Source: Triatoma infestans (taxonomy: Eukaryota; Arthropoda; Insecta; Hemiptera; Reduviidae). From it: DNA of 64,000 nucleotides. Positions 11,906 to 23,704 of this stretch are shown in pieces. The translations under genes and the position numbers were made by a program. The notes under the pieces are model-generated. The model saw nothing but the letters and a program-made list of their open reading frames with translations, was not told the origin of the DNA and did not search any database. Within the stretch, counting starts at the first letter, position 1; every line of letters begins with the position of its first letter. The stretch spans positions 62,001 through 126,000 of the forward strand of contig JAAEAF010002759.1 of assembly GCA_011037195.1 (NCBI GenBank). Reading direction: 5' to 3'.

Positions 11906-12565
11906 ATTAATGCTTGTGGAATCCTTGTGATAATGATTACAAAAGTAAAAACAAAAAATTGAACCAATTTGATTCAACAGCTATCAAAATCAGTAGACAT
12001 TATCCTACAGAAATTATGCGGAAGTCCATATTTCATTTCAGCTCTTAATTTTCATTTTTCAAGTCTACCCCTCTATAACGACTTCTACTTTTGTACAAAG
12101 AGATCATGTACTAGCGGCGTTTTCTTTTCTGCCTTGGTGGCTCATTTGTTCTCTCACTGATAATAATGTATGATGCACTTGCAATAATCATTCAAGTCTT
12201 CATCTGATGCCATTTTTAATAAGCAATAAAATATAACTAAATAACTACAAAAATAAACGAATAATTACTAAAGAATTCATTCGTCGAATATAGATATCAA
12301 AACAAATTTTTACCGAAAGGCGAATAAATTGAGCGAATTCGTTCGATCGAATTCGTTCGCTGTATGTGTACTTTTTAGAACAAATAGTATATTCAGATTG
12401 TTCGGTCGTTACCAAGACAACCGGGCGTTTTGCTTTAGCGGTATCTTTTGATTTCCCTTGAATTCTCCCACTCTTAAATAACGGATCTGAATTTTTATGT
12501 ATCAACCTCTTTTTCGTTCTTGCCCAAATCTTCCACAATATATGTGTGGCTTGTTTTTCTACAGT
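11906..12565. other. non-coding stretch between two family-1 elements
   Basis: A 97-residue minus-strand frame (12245-12538) and a 63-residue plus-strand frame have no recognisable motif. I see no repeat shared with the rest of the window. Confidence 0.3.
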
Positions 12566-12569
12566 TCAG

Positions 12570-13426
12570 TTGGTTTTGGTATGTAGTCAATACGGCATCT
12601 CAACGTGTTTTACGCCTCTATTCGATTGGCTCCTTCACCGCTTCTAATTGAAATAATATTATTCATCACCGCTTCTGTTGCTATGAAACTGCCCGCCGCC
12701 ACTATCAGCTTTCCCAGGTTTCCGTCAAGCTTCCATACTATTCATACACAAACGAACATTCAAATTATATACGTTACGCTACTGCTAAACTTACACACCT
12801 TGCGTTTCTCACTCCAATTTTCCCAATACTCAGCTACAAGAGTTTTCTTCTTGTTTTCAACTCGACCAAAAAGGAGAGTGATTATTACATCTCTCTTAAT
12901 TAAGTTTTTGTACTGTGTAATTTACCTATGTCCGTGCTAATTTACATATAAAATTTCTTGCTCCCGCATTCCGTTTTCTCATGTCTAGGTGTGACATGAA
13001 ACACAATATAGAGTATTGACTATTTGGGGGGCGTACGTGTGATTGCTTATTAGACGGATTGGATGTTGTAACGCTTGGCTGAACTCCACACTTCAATGCC
13101 GCAAATCGAAATTATAATGGAGATAATTTAGTTGTTAGCCAGTAGAAACACTGTTGTGTATCGCCAGATCGTTTCTTGTCACTTAAATCTAGTATGGGAG
13201 ATCCCAATTAAGTTTACTGTATATTGACTATTCTAACGAATCGAACATGGTTTACACACAGTGTATAAACTAAATTTGCTCTGTAACAAGTCTATGTTAT
13301 AACACTGTTTTGACAATACACCCTGATGATGGGCGTACGCCTGAAACCGGTCGATGACCATGAAAAGAAACAGGCAGGCTATTACGGATAATATCTCTTA
13401 TGTTTTCCAGCTCTGCGGACCCAACA
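12570..13426. mobile_element. hammerhead-like element, family 1, long form, second copy
   Basis: From ggttttggtatgtagtcaa it follows the internal region of the 1028-2003 copy to its right arm. That arm ends in the module with an intact ribozyme-like core (13319-13359) and the edge ctctgcggacccaaca. The corresponding left arm is absent next to it; the nearest family-1 arm is the compact foldback at 11638. A 111-residue frame (12605-12940) aligns with the 75-residue frame of the first copy. Confidence 0.6.
13319..13359 (+). ncRNA. hammerhead-ribozyme-like core (family 1)
   Basis: Seen in order: CTGATGA at 13323-13329, one extra T, a hairpin GGGCGTACGCCT, GAAAC at 13343-13347, then CGG and TC, then GATGACC. 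The palindrome ACCGGT would form stem III between two molecules, and GATG can pair with the bases before CTGATGA with one mismatch. This is the CUGANGA / GAAA / UH arrangement of a type I hammerhead. The extra base between CTGATGA and the hairpin departs from the textbook core. Confidence 0.5.
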
Positions 13427-13659
13427 GCAACAACAAGTTTGGATAACTTTTTTAACATCACATAGACGGGGATAGGGAAATTATTGAAAAAAAAAAAAAT
13501 CATTAAAGGGTTAACTTGATAGAAAAAATAAAGCTGAAAGAAGTGGTATTTTCCACAGGAAGGTAGTTGGTAAAAAGCCGATTTTGTTAAAATCCATTAC
13601 CCGTTCCATAAGAGTGGTACGTGAACTCACACACAAAACATACACACACAATACATGTT

Positions 13660-13665
13660 ATATTA

Positions 13666-13706
<41 letters not shown>
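13660..13706. repeat. (GT)n microsatellite
   Basis: A run of alternating GT with one interruption (gcga). Confidence 0.85.
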
Positions 13707-13708
<2 letters not shown>

Positions 13709-15294
13709 TGTGTATGTACCTGGTGTTTTCTCTACATTTTTCTAATATAACAGAAGAAAAATATGAGGGTTAATACGATGAAAACAAAAGGTTTGGAGTT
13801 ATTTTACAACGTCAGATTTTTTTTTCTTTTAAGTTCTCTTAGATTCCCAAAAATATTACAGAATTTCAACAAAACGTTTCATAGATCCTTGAACCCCGGA
13901 GTGCTGGATAAATATCGAGATTTTCAGCTTCCGCCATCTTGATATTTTGACCACCTGACGGTTATGCATCGCTTGGGAAACAAAAACTGTATTTATGGAA
14001 AAATCAGCAAAAAAAAAAAAAATTGAGATTCCGCAATTTCTATCTGCAAATACTATAATAATTAAATAAAACTGAGAATTAATTTCAAAATTAACAAAAT
14101 TAAACAACAATGGTTCTAATAACTCTATGCAATAATAATAATAATAATTCACTTGTACGAGCAATCAGCTTAAAACTTCTTCCTACACATTATGAAATTA
14201 CATTACAAGTAGGAATACACACACAGATGTTATAAACAACAGTTATGATTGTTACCTAATTTAATTGCTTTATAAATTCATTAAAACGCTATCAGGATAT
14301 TAAAATTCCACTGATATATAATATGTAGAGGCGTTATTACATTTTAAACAAATTTATTGTGTTTAGCTGGCTTATCCATTATTTAACCTTCCTTTTGGCC
14401 CAACCAAGCCTCTCAGGCACAGGTTGTGAAAACGTTGAATAGATCCTCTAAATAGATCATTTGGTGGGAACACACCCATCACCTCCTTCCTGCCTTCCTT
14501 TCATCTATATCATATAATTTAATTAGTGATCATTTTAGGAGTAGTTAGACTTTTTGACCTAAATGACATATATTGCGCCCGTTTAATAGTATTAATAGTA
14601 TGATTGACATTCTTTAGGTAAGTTGATTTTGTTATATGTAATATTATATATTGATTGAATAAAGTAATAATCCTCTATATCATTATTTTCTGTGAAATGT
14701 AATTATTAGAATTTGGTTTATGATAGGAGCCATAGTTCTTTGATCATTAACTTTCTGGGATTAGTCTGAAAGGCAATACTGAAGATTAAGATGAAATGTT
14801 GACGCGTTATACGTATGTATGTACTTCAGTTATACGTGTGTAATATATTTGATTATTATTAAATTACACCTTATTTTCAACTATTTGATAATGGATTTTC
14901 TCCTTTCTTTTTTTTTTAACTGCAATACACTTATAATTTGAAATAATTGTATTTTATTTTATTCAGATTAGTAAAATAGCTTTTCAGTATGCCAATGTGT
15001 AGGAATACCACAAAACTGCACAATTTTTTTTCTTCGGAAGAACAACATTTTAATGATATAATTGTTATTATTGAAAAATAAAGATCATAGTTTCTGAAAA
15101 TAAATTTAAATAAATATGTGTTTTAGAAACACATGGCCACAGATATTGTATCATACACCATAATTGCGGAACATTGCGCCGGAAGGTTTTTAACGTCTAC
15201 CAATCTTTAAGTAATCTAAACATTTAACTTCTTTCAATTATCTAATATAGTAGAAAAAACAGTTCTATTATTTTTATAATATATATATATATTT
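13707..15294. other. AT-rich non-coding stretch
   Basis: No gene, RNA or shared repeat recognised. A 102-residue minus-strand frame at 13856-14164 is low-complexity and has no motif. Confidence 0.35.
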
Positions 15295-15295
15295 T

Positions 15296-15487
15296 TTTTT
15301 AAATGAAGGCGCGTCGACATCTATTGTCATTGGCGCCCGGTGCCTTCTCAGTGCACTGCTCGTTACAGACAAGACTGTCCATATCGGACTCCTAGGAAGA
15401 AAAAAATCTAAGGGTAGCACAGCTGGACTCGAACCCGTGTCCTCCGCATGGGAGTCTAGTACGCTAACCACTTAGCTATTCCCTTCC
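15296..15487 (-). repeat. tRNA-derived SINE, copy 1
   Basis: On the minus strand it begins ggaagggaatagctaagtgg, an RNA polymerase III A-box-like tRNA head, and reaches acgggttcgagtcc, a B box. It continues with the body that includes cagtgcactgagaaggc and ends in the tail ggcgccaatgac...gatgtcgacgcgcctt followed by an A-rich run. The head has no proper tRNA fold after the anticodon region, so this is a SINE and not a tRNA gene. The head and body match 25490-25720. Confidence 0.75.
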
Positions 15488-15489
15488 AT

Positions 15490-16570
15490 TTCTATTATTC
15501 TTAATTTGAATTGAGTAATGTTGGAATTTGGTGTGTGACTCGGTCGAGTGAACATGTGAATTTATTGCTCCTAAAGTTTTGATGTGTTTAACTGATTATA
15601 TATTCAGTTTTTCAATTGTTTTTATCTAATATAGTAGGAAAAACTGTTCAATTATTATTAATATGAATTGAATAATGTTCACACAATCCTAACAAACATG
15701 CATTTCTCATCCTCATCCTCTCTCTATCCGGAAAACATTTCTTGAGACCTTATACGATTCTATGCTCCACATCAATTCTGAAGGGTTTTTCAAATTCTTA
15801 TATACATAACTTTAATTTGGTACTACACACTTTCAACCATCGGTTTCTTAAAACCTATGTTTGCAAAGCTGGATTAAAACCAGGTTACAAAAAAAAACGC
15901 AGAACCCTTCTTTTTTATAGATCTAAGAGCTAAAAAAAGACTGTGTCTGTATCCAAGAATATAGTGGGCAGCACAAAGAAATATATATTATGTTTGCATT
16001 TGTCTGTCCATTTAGACCATCGAAAAAACTATGCAGGGTAATTTGCAACTTCACTTTATTTTTTCAAAGTTGAAAAATGGATCGGATAGTTAAACTAGAA
16101 AATAGTGGGATGTAAATTCCCTTAGGTGATTTTTTGTTTGTTTTTTTTTTCGACCTTCTGAGCTTGCAGATTAAGCACTCATTATATGATAAAAAGGGAT
16201 AGGGATAAAAAAGATATTAGGTGACTAATATCTCCAACCCGTGTTGTGGGAATATGGTTTCTCTCTAAGTCGCTCTTACTTTGTCCCTCTCTTTTTCTCC
16301 CCTGGTAAAAGGTATGATGTCTCCTGGGTATTCAATAAATTTACGCTCACAAAAAATTCAAAAAAAGGAATCCCCCCCGATAAGAAATTAGTGAGTTAAA
16401 AGTGTTTGTATTGGACGGGTGCCCCAAAACATTAGTGAAGCAGATTCTTTTAATCATCATCTTACAACATGCCTATTTACAATCGTTGGGAATACGTGTC
16501 CATACTATTTAATGTTAAATACAAAAATCATCCAAAAGGAAATAAGAAATTTTCACTTTTTTTTATGAAA
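15490..16570. other. AT-rich non-coding stretch
   Basis: No gene or repeat recognised up to the mariner element. Confidence 0.35.
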
Positions 16571-17699
16571 TACGAGGGTGGTTTGAAAAGTTCTCGGAAT
16601 CACCGCTAGATGTCAGTGCTAGAGCAACGAGGTTCCCGCGCAATAATCACACATCCTTTGTGAGTGAACACGTGGCGCGTCAGTGCTCTTGCTGCAGGAG
16701 AGTGGTAGTGACGACTCTTTGTTGTTGTTCCCGCGTAGTGATTTGTGACAATGGAAAAAACTGAGATTCGAGCAGTGATTAAGTACTTTGTAAAGAAAGG
16801 TATGAAAGCAAAGGAAATTCATGCCGACTTTCAGAACACACTGGGGGACTCTGCTCCTTCATATTCAACTGTTGCCAAGTGGACCAGCGAGTTTAAATTT
16901 GGTCGGGAGAGCTTAGATGATGATCCGCGTAGTGGACGGCCAAAAAGTGCTACGACCTCAGAATTTATCGCAAAAGTCCATAAAATGGTCATGGAGGATC
17001 GTCGACTGAAAGTGCGAGAGATTGCTGAAGCTATAGGGATGTCATCTGAACGGGTGTATCACATTTTAACCGAAGAATTAGGAATGAAAAAATTATCGGC
17101 AAGATGGGTGCCGCGGCTCTTGACATTAGACCATAAACGCACCAGATTGGAAATGTCCGTACAAAGTCTGGCCCGTTTTCAGCGCAACCAACAAGATTTT
17201 TTGCGCCGATTTGTGACTACAGATGAAACTTGGGTCCACTACTATACCCCAGAGACAAACCAGCAGTCAAAGCAGTGGAAACATGCTGAGACACCACCAC
17301 CAAAGAAAGCAAAGGCAGTACGTTCGGCCTGAAAGGTCATGGCCTCAGTTTCCGCACACAAGTGTTATTGCCATAGCAAAACTTCATGAACTCAGGTACG
17401 AATTGTTGCCACATCCACCTTATTCACCTGATTTGGCACCACCAGACTTTCATCTCTTCCCCAAGCTGAAAATTTTCCTCGGTGGATGGAGATTTCCTAC
17501 AACGGAAGAACTGACAATTGGAGAGGTACTTTGCAGGCCTGGAGGAATCTCATTTTCGAGATGGGATAAAGGCATTGGAACATCGCTGGACCAAATGCAT
17601 TAGTCTACAAGGAGACTATGGGGAAAAATAAAAGCAGTTCCACCGAGGTAAGACACTTCTTTCTAGTACATTCCGAGAACTTTTCAAACCACCCTCGTA
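16571..17699 (+). mobile_element. mariner-family DNA transposon, internally deleted
   Basis: A perfect 28-bp inverted repeat, opening tacgagggtggtttgaaaag at 16571 and closed by its exact complement ending at 17699, includes the TA target duplication on both sides. This is the signature of mariner cut-and-paste elements. Perfect inverted ends suggest fairly recent insertion. The transposase inside is dead (see next entry), so any later movement would have needed a helper in trans. Confidence 0.95.
16751..17631 (+). pseudogene. mariner transposase remnant
   Basis: The true start is the ATG at 16751 (MEKTEIRAVIKYFVKKG). The first half holds the paired helix-turn-helix DNA-binding domain (SYSTVAKWTSEFKFGR, SGRPKSATT, VYHILTEELGM) and the start of the DDE nuclease domain with the first catalytic Asp (TTDETWVHYYTPE). 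A TGA interrupts the frame at 17330, where the family has Gly before KVMASV. Directly after KVMASV the sequence jumps to HTSVIAIAKLHELR: about 60 codons are missing, including the QDNAPA block with the second catalytic Asp. The third Asp remains (YSPDLAPPDFHLFP), and the end HRWTKCISLQGDY is reached after another frameshift at about 17530. The family protein is about 340-350 residues and acts in the nucleus on its own inverted ends. Confidence 0.92.
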
Positions 17700-18948
17700 T
17701 CAACAATTTGTAAACCCTTGGCAGTCTTTCTCAATACACGTAAATCAAATTCAAACGGACCAAATCTCAAATAAGTCCCAAAATTTATCATCGAACATCG
17801 CCAAAATTAATGAATTTACAGTTTTTAACGAACGGTATAATGTTTACTTTATTTGAATACATGATGGATATTTCAAACAAACGTTCAGATATAATTCTGG
17901 GAAATGCTGTTGAAAGAAAAAAATAAAAGACTATGTTAAAATTCAACACTGAAGTTAGAGGAGAAATTTCCATGCTATTCAATGTATATTAGAAATCACA
18001 TAGAATATTGCAGATATATTCACTTTAATGATTTAATTAGAAAACCCAAGATTATTATGATTAATGTCACAAACTGAAACCAATCAAACGTTGATTGTGG
18101 TTTTCCTGAAAATAATATTTAACTGTTTAGTTTCAATTAATGTCAAATTTCGAATGACATTTATTACTGTTATTTATCGATAAATATTATCAACAATTAC
18201 TCCAAAATCATTCTTAGCAAATTACATTTTCTGTATTAAATAAATCAAATTAAATCTATCAGTTTTAAATGAAGAAAATTTCCTATCGTTTTCTGGATTG
18301 TGGTGGTATTGTGTTCAACGCGTCAGCAATGATTACAATTTTAACTTCTTGACTGAAATGATTGACAAAATGTTGTAACAGCTTTTACAGTTTCTCAACT
18401 AGAAATCTTGCGGTAATTGAGAACAGACTTGATATTATTCGGTTCTGATATTATTCAAGACCAGACCGCTCAGTTCATTACTTAGCCTCTTACGCTTTTA
18501 ATAACCCCTTTACATGATAGAACCCTTTAAAGAGTTCAACCGATCCCCTCTCTTTATTGAATCAATTCGCTTCTACATTTTCTAATCAATGCCTTGTTCG
18601 GTGAATGTCCCCTTCTTTACTTCTTCCTTTCATGTTTTCCTTTGGTTTCCTCTTCTAGGTTACTTTTTCTGCTTTTCCCCTCGAATATAAATTTCTTCCA
18701 TTCTGATTATATAACCCAAAGGAACGGTTTTTCTCTTTATTTAGTTTCTCTTTTATTAAAATTCAACTTACTTAAAGTGCTTTTAAGGCAATTCCCTTCT
18801 ATTCTTCTTAGTCAGAGTTCATGATCATTTGCAAGTACTTTTGCGTCTCTTCCCTGAAATGTACACTTTTCCACCACATTTAATTATATTATGAGCAAAG
18901 TAACCATTAGGAAAAATTTCAAATTTAAGAAAATTCTGCATTATAATA
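17700..18948. other. AT-rich non-coding stretch
   Basis: No gene or repeat recognised. Confidence 0.35.
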
Positions 18949-18949
18949 T

Positions 18950-19197
18950 TGTTTTTTTTTTTTTGCGCATCGACAACCAAGGTCATTAGCGCCCCTCGAA
19001 CTGTTTTCTTCTCGAGCCGATTCTACTCTAACTGGGATGGCACATGCCCCACTGTTTCCTGTAAGGCATCCAACGCGTTATCTTGGCGGGCAAGATATGT
19101 TGGAGCCCCAGGATATCGGAATGGTTCCACACATCTCCACTTAGATCATCGATCCAGTCGACGAGGGGGAGTGTGGATACCTAAGTAGTGCCATCCT
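18950..19197 (-). repeat. SINE-like repeat with the shared 3' tail, copy B
   Basis: On the minus strand it starts near ggatggcactacttaggta, carries gtggagatgtgtggaacc and cttacaggaaacagtgggg, and ends ggggcgctaatgaccttgg, gttgtcgatgcgc, and a run of 13 A. The body matches 8725-8960, and the tail matches the tRNA-SINE tails at 15296 and 25490. It lacks a clear tRNA head. Confidence 0.6.
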
Positions 19198-19577
19198 TTA
19201 CAAGCCGTATAAAATAAATAAATCTTTTATCTGTCAAAACAAATTCCATGTCATTAATCTATCTCTGATTAATCTATCAAGTAAATATATTTATGAAACA
19301 TGATGTTATGTATACTATATAATATCTATATCACATATAATCCATAAATTAAAAATTTAATAAGGTAAATAAATTTGTACTTAATGGACTCAACTCATCA
19401 TTTTGCAAGTGTCTATTTGCATCCTAGAGGAAGTACTTTTATAAATATTCCTTCTCTAGAAATTTCCTAAATCTAATTAGGGTGTAGTACTTTTATAATT
19501 ATTCCTACACCCTTTGAGATAACCTAAATCTAATGTTATTTACACTACTTACACCTCATTCATACCATCATTTACTC

Positions 19578-19650
19578 GATGAAAACGTTCGTGCTAATAA
19601 ATACAAGCTCGCTAATAAATACAATCTCGCTAATAAATACAAGCTCATTC
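19578..19650 (-). repeat. tandem 18-bp units in the LINE 3' region
   Basis: On the plus strand gtgctaataaatacaagctc is followed by two more units of the type gctaataaatacaatctc. The same word type builds the array at 9270-10060. Confidence 0.7.
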
Positions 19651-19747
19651 ATTCCTTTAATTATATACATTCCATTCACACAGGGGAGAGTACTCGATAT
19701 TCCTCTCCCCTTTACTAAAATAATCCTAAATAAACCTAAACCTAAAC

Positions 19748-22700
19748 CTAAATTCTATAGTAAAAATCAATTCTCTTTAAAAAAGCAAATAGCCTTGTTA
19801 TATAGGAAGACCCTTCTTCTAATATTACACGCAAATCATGTGGCAGGCCCGCTTCTTCTCTATATTGTCGAAGAGCCTGGCACCCTTCCAATATATGTGG
19901 TACGGTCAGTCTTTCTCTACACCATGAACACCTCGGTCTTCTAGTTCCTGAGAGAAGGTGCCCGTGGGTAGCACGTGTATGTCCAATCCTTAGCCTCGTT
20001 ATTATTACCGCTTCACGCCGCGGGAAAGTCTCAGCTGTTGTAGTTCGCACACATGGTTTTATGTCGTTTAGTTTTTCATTTAGGGCGTCCCATTGTTGCT
20101 GCCATTTTCTAATTAGATTTTCTTTTATAAAAACTTGTAGATCAGTGGAACGCACAGGGCTGCTGTTATTTATATGTCTACACGCAGCACTCTTAACCGC
20201 CTGATCTGCTTTTTCGTTGCCGGATACGCCAATGTGGCCTGGCACCCATGCAAATATCACTCCCTGTCCACGTGTACGTAGTTGGTGTAACATTTCATGG
20301 ATATTAATAATCATTGGATCAGCTGAGAATGTTTCCCGGAGAGCCGTCAATGTGCTTAAAGAGCCAGATAACACAAGCACTTTATTGTAGTTGTTTGAAA
20401 GTGAGAGACTCAGGGCCTGGCTTATTGCATACATTTCTGCCGTATACACTGTAGTATATGGAGGGAGTGTCCATGTAAGGGTAACTCCATCCGTGTACAC
20501 AGCACAGCCTACACCGTTATCTATCTTCGACCCGTCTGTGAAAACAGGTCGGTAATCGTGATAAAAATTTAAGATTTCAAGTAACTTTTGTCTATAGATA
20601 ACAGGAGGAGTATCATGTTTTTTATACAATGCCAGGTCCATACGGACGCAAGCAGGGGATAATAGCCAGGGAGGAGTGGTGTTAAACTTCCATCCCTCTA
20701 CCGGGTAAAATTCCAATCCCTCCGCTTCCATAAGGCGTTTAGCTCTTAATCCAAGAGGTAGCGTCCGTGTACTTTGTTGTCGGAATTCTTCATCGGAATG
20801 GCTCTCGAATATGGTATGAAACAGTGGATGCATTGATTTTCCCCATATTCCGGCGACATAGCATAGCGTCAAATTTTCTCTTCTTAACTGTGGTGGCAGC
20901 AATCCTGATTCTACATAGAGGCTTTGCAAAGGACTGGTACGGAAGGCACCTGTTATTAACCTTAATCCCTCATTATACACTTTATCAAGTAGTTTCAGGC
21001 GTGATTTGCGTGCTGAGCTGTACACAGTAGCGCCATATTCTAACTTAAAGCGGTAATACAAATAAATATGCGTTTTAAAATTTCACGATCCGTTCCCCAT
21101 CTATAGCTTGACAAAAATTTTAATACATCTAGAGTCTTCTTTGCTTTAAGATAAGTTGAGTCCATGTGGTCTTGCCATGACAGCTTCGAATCGAATATGA
21201 GGCCCAGAAACCGGGTGTTTTCTTTGTACTCTATTATGTGTTATCCAAATACAAGTTTGGTGGACTATGTTCATGCCTTAATCTACAAAAATGCATGCAT
21301 ACCGTTTTGGTTCTAGAAAATTTGAACCCGTTTCTGGCAGCCTCAGCAGCCACTCGATTTATTGCCTGCTGTAGGGTTTCCCCAATTTCACCTAGGTCAT
21401 CACCAGATAAGTATATGGCGAGATCATCTACATATAAGAAAACCTGCAAGGAATCCCCTATTGATTCTGCTAGGCAATTTACCGCCACTAGAAATAATGT
21501 TACACTTAATACCGATCCTTGAGGTATGCCATTTTCTAAAATTTTTGGGCCCGATGGGGCCGACCCCAAACATACTCTTATTCTTCGAAGCTTCAAGAAG
21601 CTACGTATAAATTTGGGTAAATTTCCCCTTAATCCCCATTCGTGACACTTCCGCAGTATTGCATGCCGCCAAATTGTGTCATAAGCCTTCTCGAGGTCAA
21701 AAAACACGGCCAGTACGTTTTTCTCCTCAAGAAGGCGTTTTGGACATATATTTCTAGGCGACTCATTTGATCCAAAGTAGATCTATTCCTGCGGAATCCT
21801 GCTTGATGTTGGCTGTAAAGCCCTCTTGGTTTCTAGGATATGTACTAATCTGTTATTAACCATTGCTTCGAGGACTTTACTCAAGCAGGTGTTCAGCGAA
21901 ATGGGTCTATAACTATAGGGGTCGCTGGGATTTTTCCCCTCTTTAAGGATCGGTATTATAATTGATTCCCGCCAACTGTCAGGGTACTGTGCGGTCTCCC
22001 ATATGCGGTTATAAAGCCACAACAGCTGTTCCTTATCTGACACAGTCAGATTTTTTATCATGGCGTATGGGTTCCCATCCAACCCTGGCAAAGTATCTCT
22101 GGTTTTCCCAAGTGCATTTTCGAATTCGTGTATGGTTAGTGGAACATTATAGCTTTCTACAGTGGCAGTGTCGAAGTCGAGTGGCTGCAGCTCCTCGTCA
22201 CCCTTCCGTCTAAGGAATTCAGCCGAGCAAGCTCGTGAACTTGACACTTGTGCAAAGTAACAGGCGATATACTCAGCCACATCCCCCGGCTCAGTGACGA
22301 CGCATTTCCTTGAAGAAGAGCAGGTACCGACGGTATTTTGTGTCCACCGGAGAGGGTTTTTATTTTATTCCATACCTGTAGATGTAGATATCGTCGACAC
22401 ATAAGAGGCAAGGGTATCCTTTTTAGCCTTTTTAATAATTCGCCTCTCTCTGGCTCTTAACTGCTTGAAATTGATTAAATTTTCTTCCGTCGGATGTCTC
22501 TTAAATTGATTAAAGGCCCGCTTCTTTGCCGCATTGGCCGTTTTACAGTCCGGAGTCCACCAGGAAACGGGAGATCTTTTGATTCTACCACCGACCCTCG
22601 GCACTGAACCATCAGCCGCCCGCACCAACGCTTCCGTAAAATTATTCATGTCAGTGGTGACATCTCCAGTAAATACTGGTGTCACCATTTTAGCTGAATA

Positions 22701-23431
22701 AGCGGACCAATTTACCCTCCTAATGTCGTAGCGCAGTGGTGAGACAAAATCAGACCTGCAGATGGAGCTGGTTACCTTAATTGGAAAGTGGTCACTTTGG
22801 AAAAGTTCTTCTAGCGTAGTCCATTCCAGACGAACAGCTAAGGTGGGAGTAGCTATACTTAGATCTATGGCACTAAAGGAACCTGAATATTCATTAAAAT
22901 GGGTTTGGGCACCGTTGTTAAGTAGCATTAAGTTATTACTATGTATTATCTCTTCAAGAGACCTGCCTCCCGGATCACTCGAAGCTGAACCCCACCAGGT
23001 ATTATGAGAATTAAAGCCTCCCATTACCAAAATCGGTGCGGGCAGGTGCGAGAGCAGGATTTCTAGATCACCCCTTCGCCAGTAAATGTCAGGCAGGTAA
23101 ATATTACAGTGATCAGGTAAACTCGTACTTGTTAGAGTGATCTGCAACGGTATATCTAATCGCACGGCCACACCTTGTAGATTTTGAGCCGCCTACTGGG
23201 GATGTTCTCCCTTACACAGATGGCAACTCCGCCATGCGCCCTTCCACCTGGAGCGGGTTGTATCTCCTTACTATAAGTAGTATACCCGGGGATTCGTATA
23301 GAGTACCCCGGTCTTACTTTGGTTTCTTGGTGACACACGCCAATGGGTCGGTTTTCCGTCATCATTCGACGTAATACTTCGACATTGTTTTTGTAACCCC
23401 GCATGTTCCATCGGATAATTGATTCAGTCAT
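19748..23431 (-). pseudogene. LINE ORF2: endonuclease, reverse transcriptase, RNase H (frame-broken)
   Basis: The first piece (23431-23156) begins MTESIIRWNMRGYKNN and has the endonuclease HQETKV motif. The next (23171-22365) has GGFNSHNTWWGS, SAIDLSIA and SDHFPI. The first of these is normally GDFN, so the catalytic Asp is Gly. Reverse transcriptase follows at 22280-21234 with YSYRPISLN, FFDLEKAYDTIW (motif A), GIPQGSVLS (motif B) and YVDD (motif C). The last piece (21061-19748) has RNase H: FTDGS, TAEMYAI, SGSLSTL and NEKADQA. The third is normally SDSLS, so a second catalytic Asp is Gly. A Cys-rich end (CSWCRERLTVPHILEGC) follows. Frames change near 23165, 22390, 22220 and between 21234 and 21061, and a stop interrupts near 21783. 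Confidence 0.9.
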
Positions 23432-23704
23432 GTCTCAGAGCCAAAATGACCACATATGGCAGGAACATGATAATTTTACTATATAATTTCAGATTGTTCG
23501 TCATTAAATATGCTTTATTCAGCAGACGATTTTATCTGGGTTTGCCTTTTGGCCATCCCCTCTTTTTCGAAATTTTAGGAGGGCGGTCCGAAACGGTTCC
23601 ACCTTCCGACTCTGAGGCATCTATATCTGTTCCCAAGAGCTGCCATTGTAGGCGCGGGGAACAGACATTTTGGCTGGAAGAGCATGATGCTCCACTAAGT
23701 TTCT

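Noticed and set aside
20767..21610. plus-strand open frames inside the LINE
   Set aside because: They are antisense shadows of the reverse transcriptase and RNase H reading frames.
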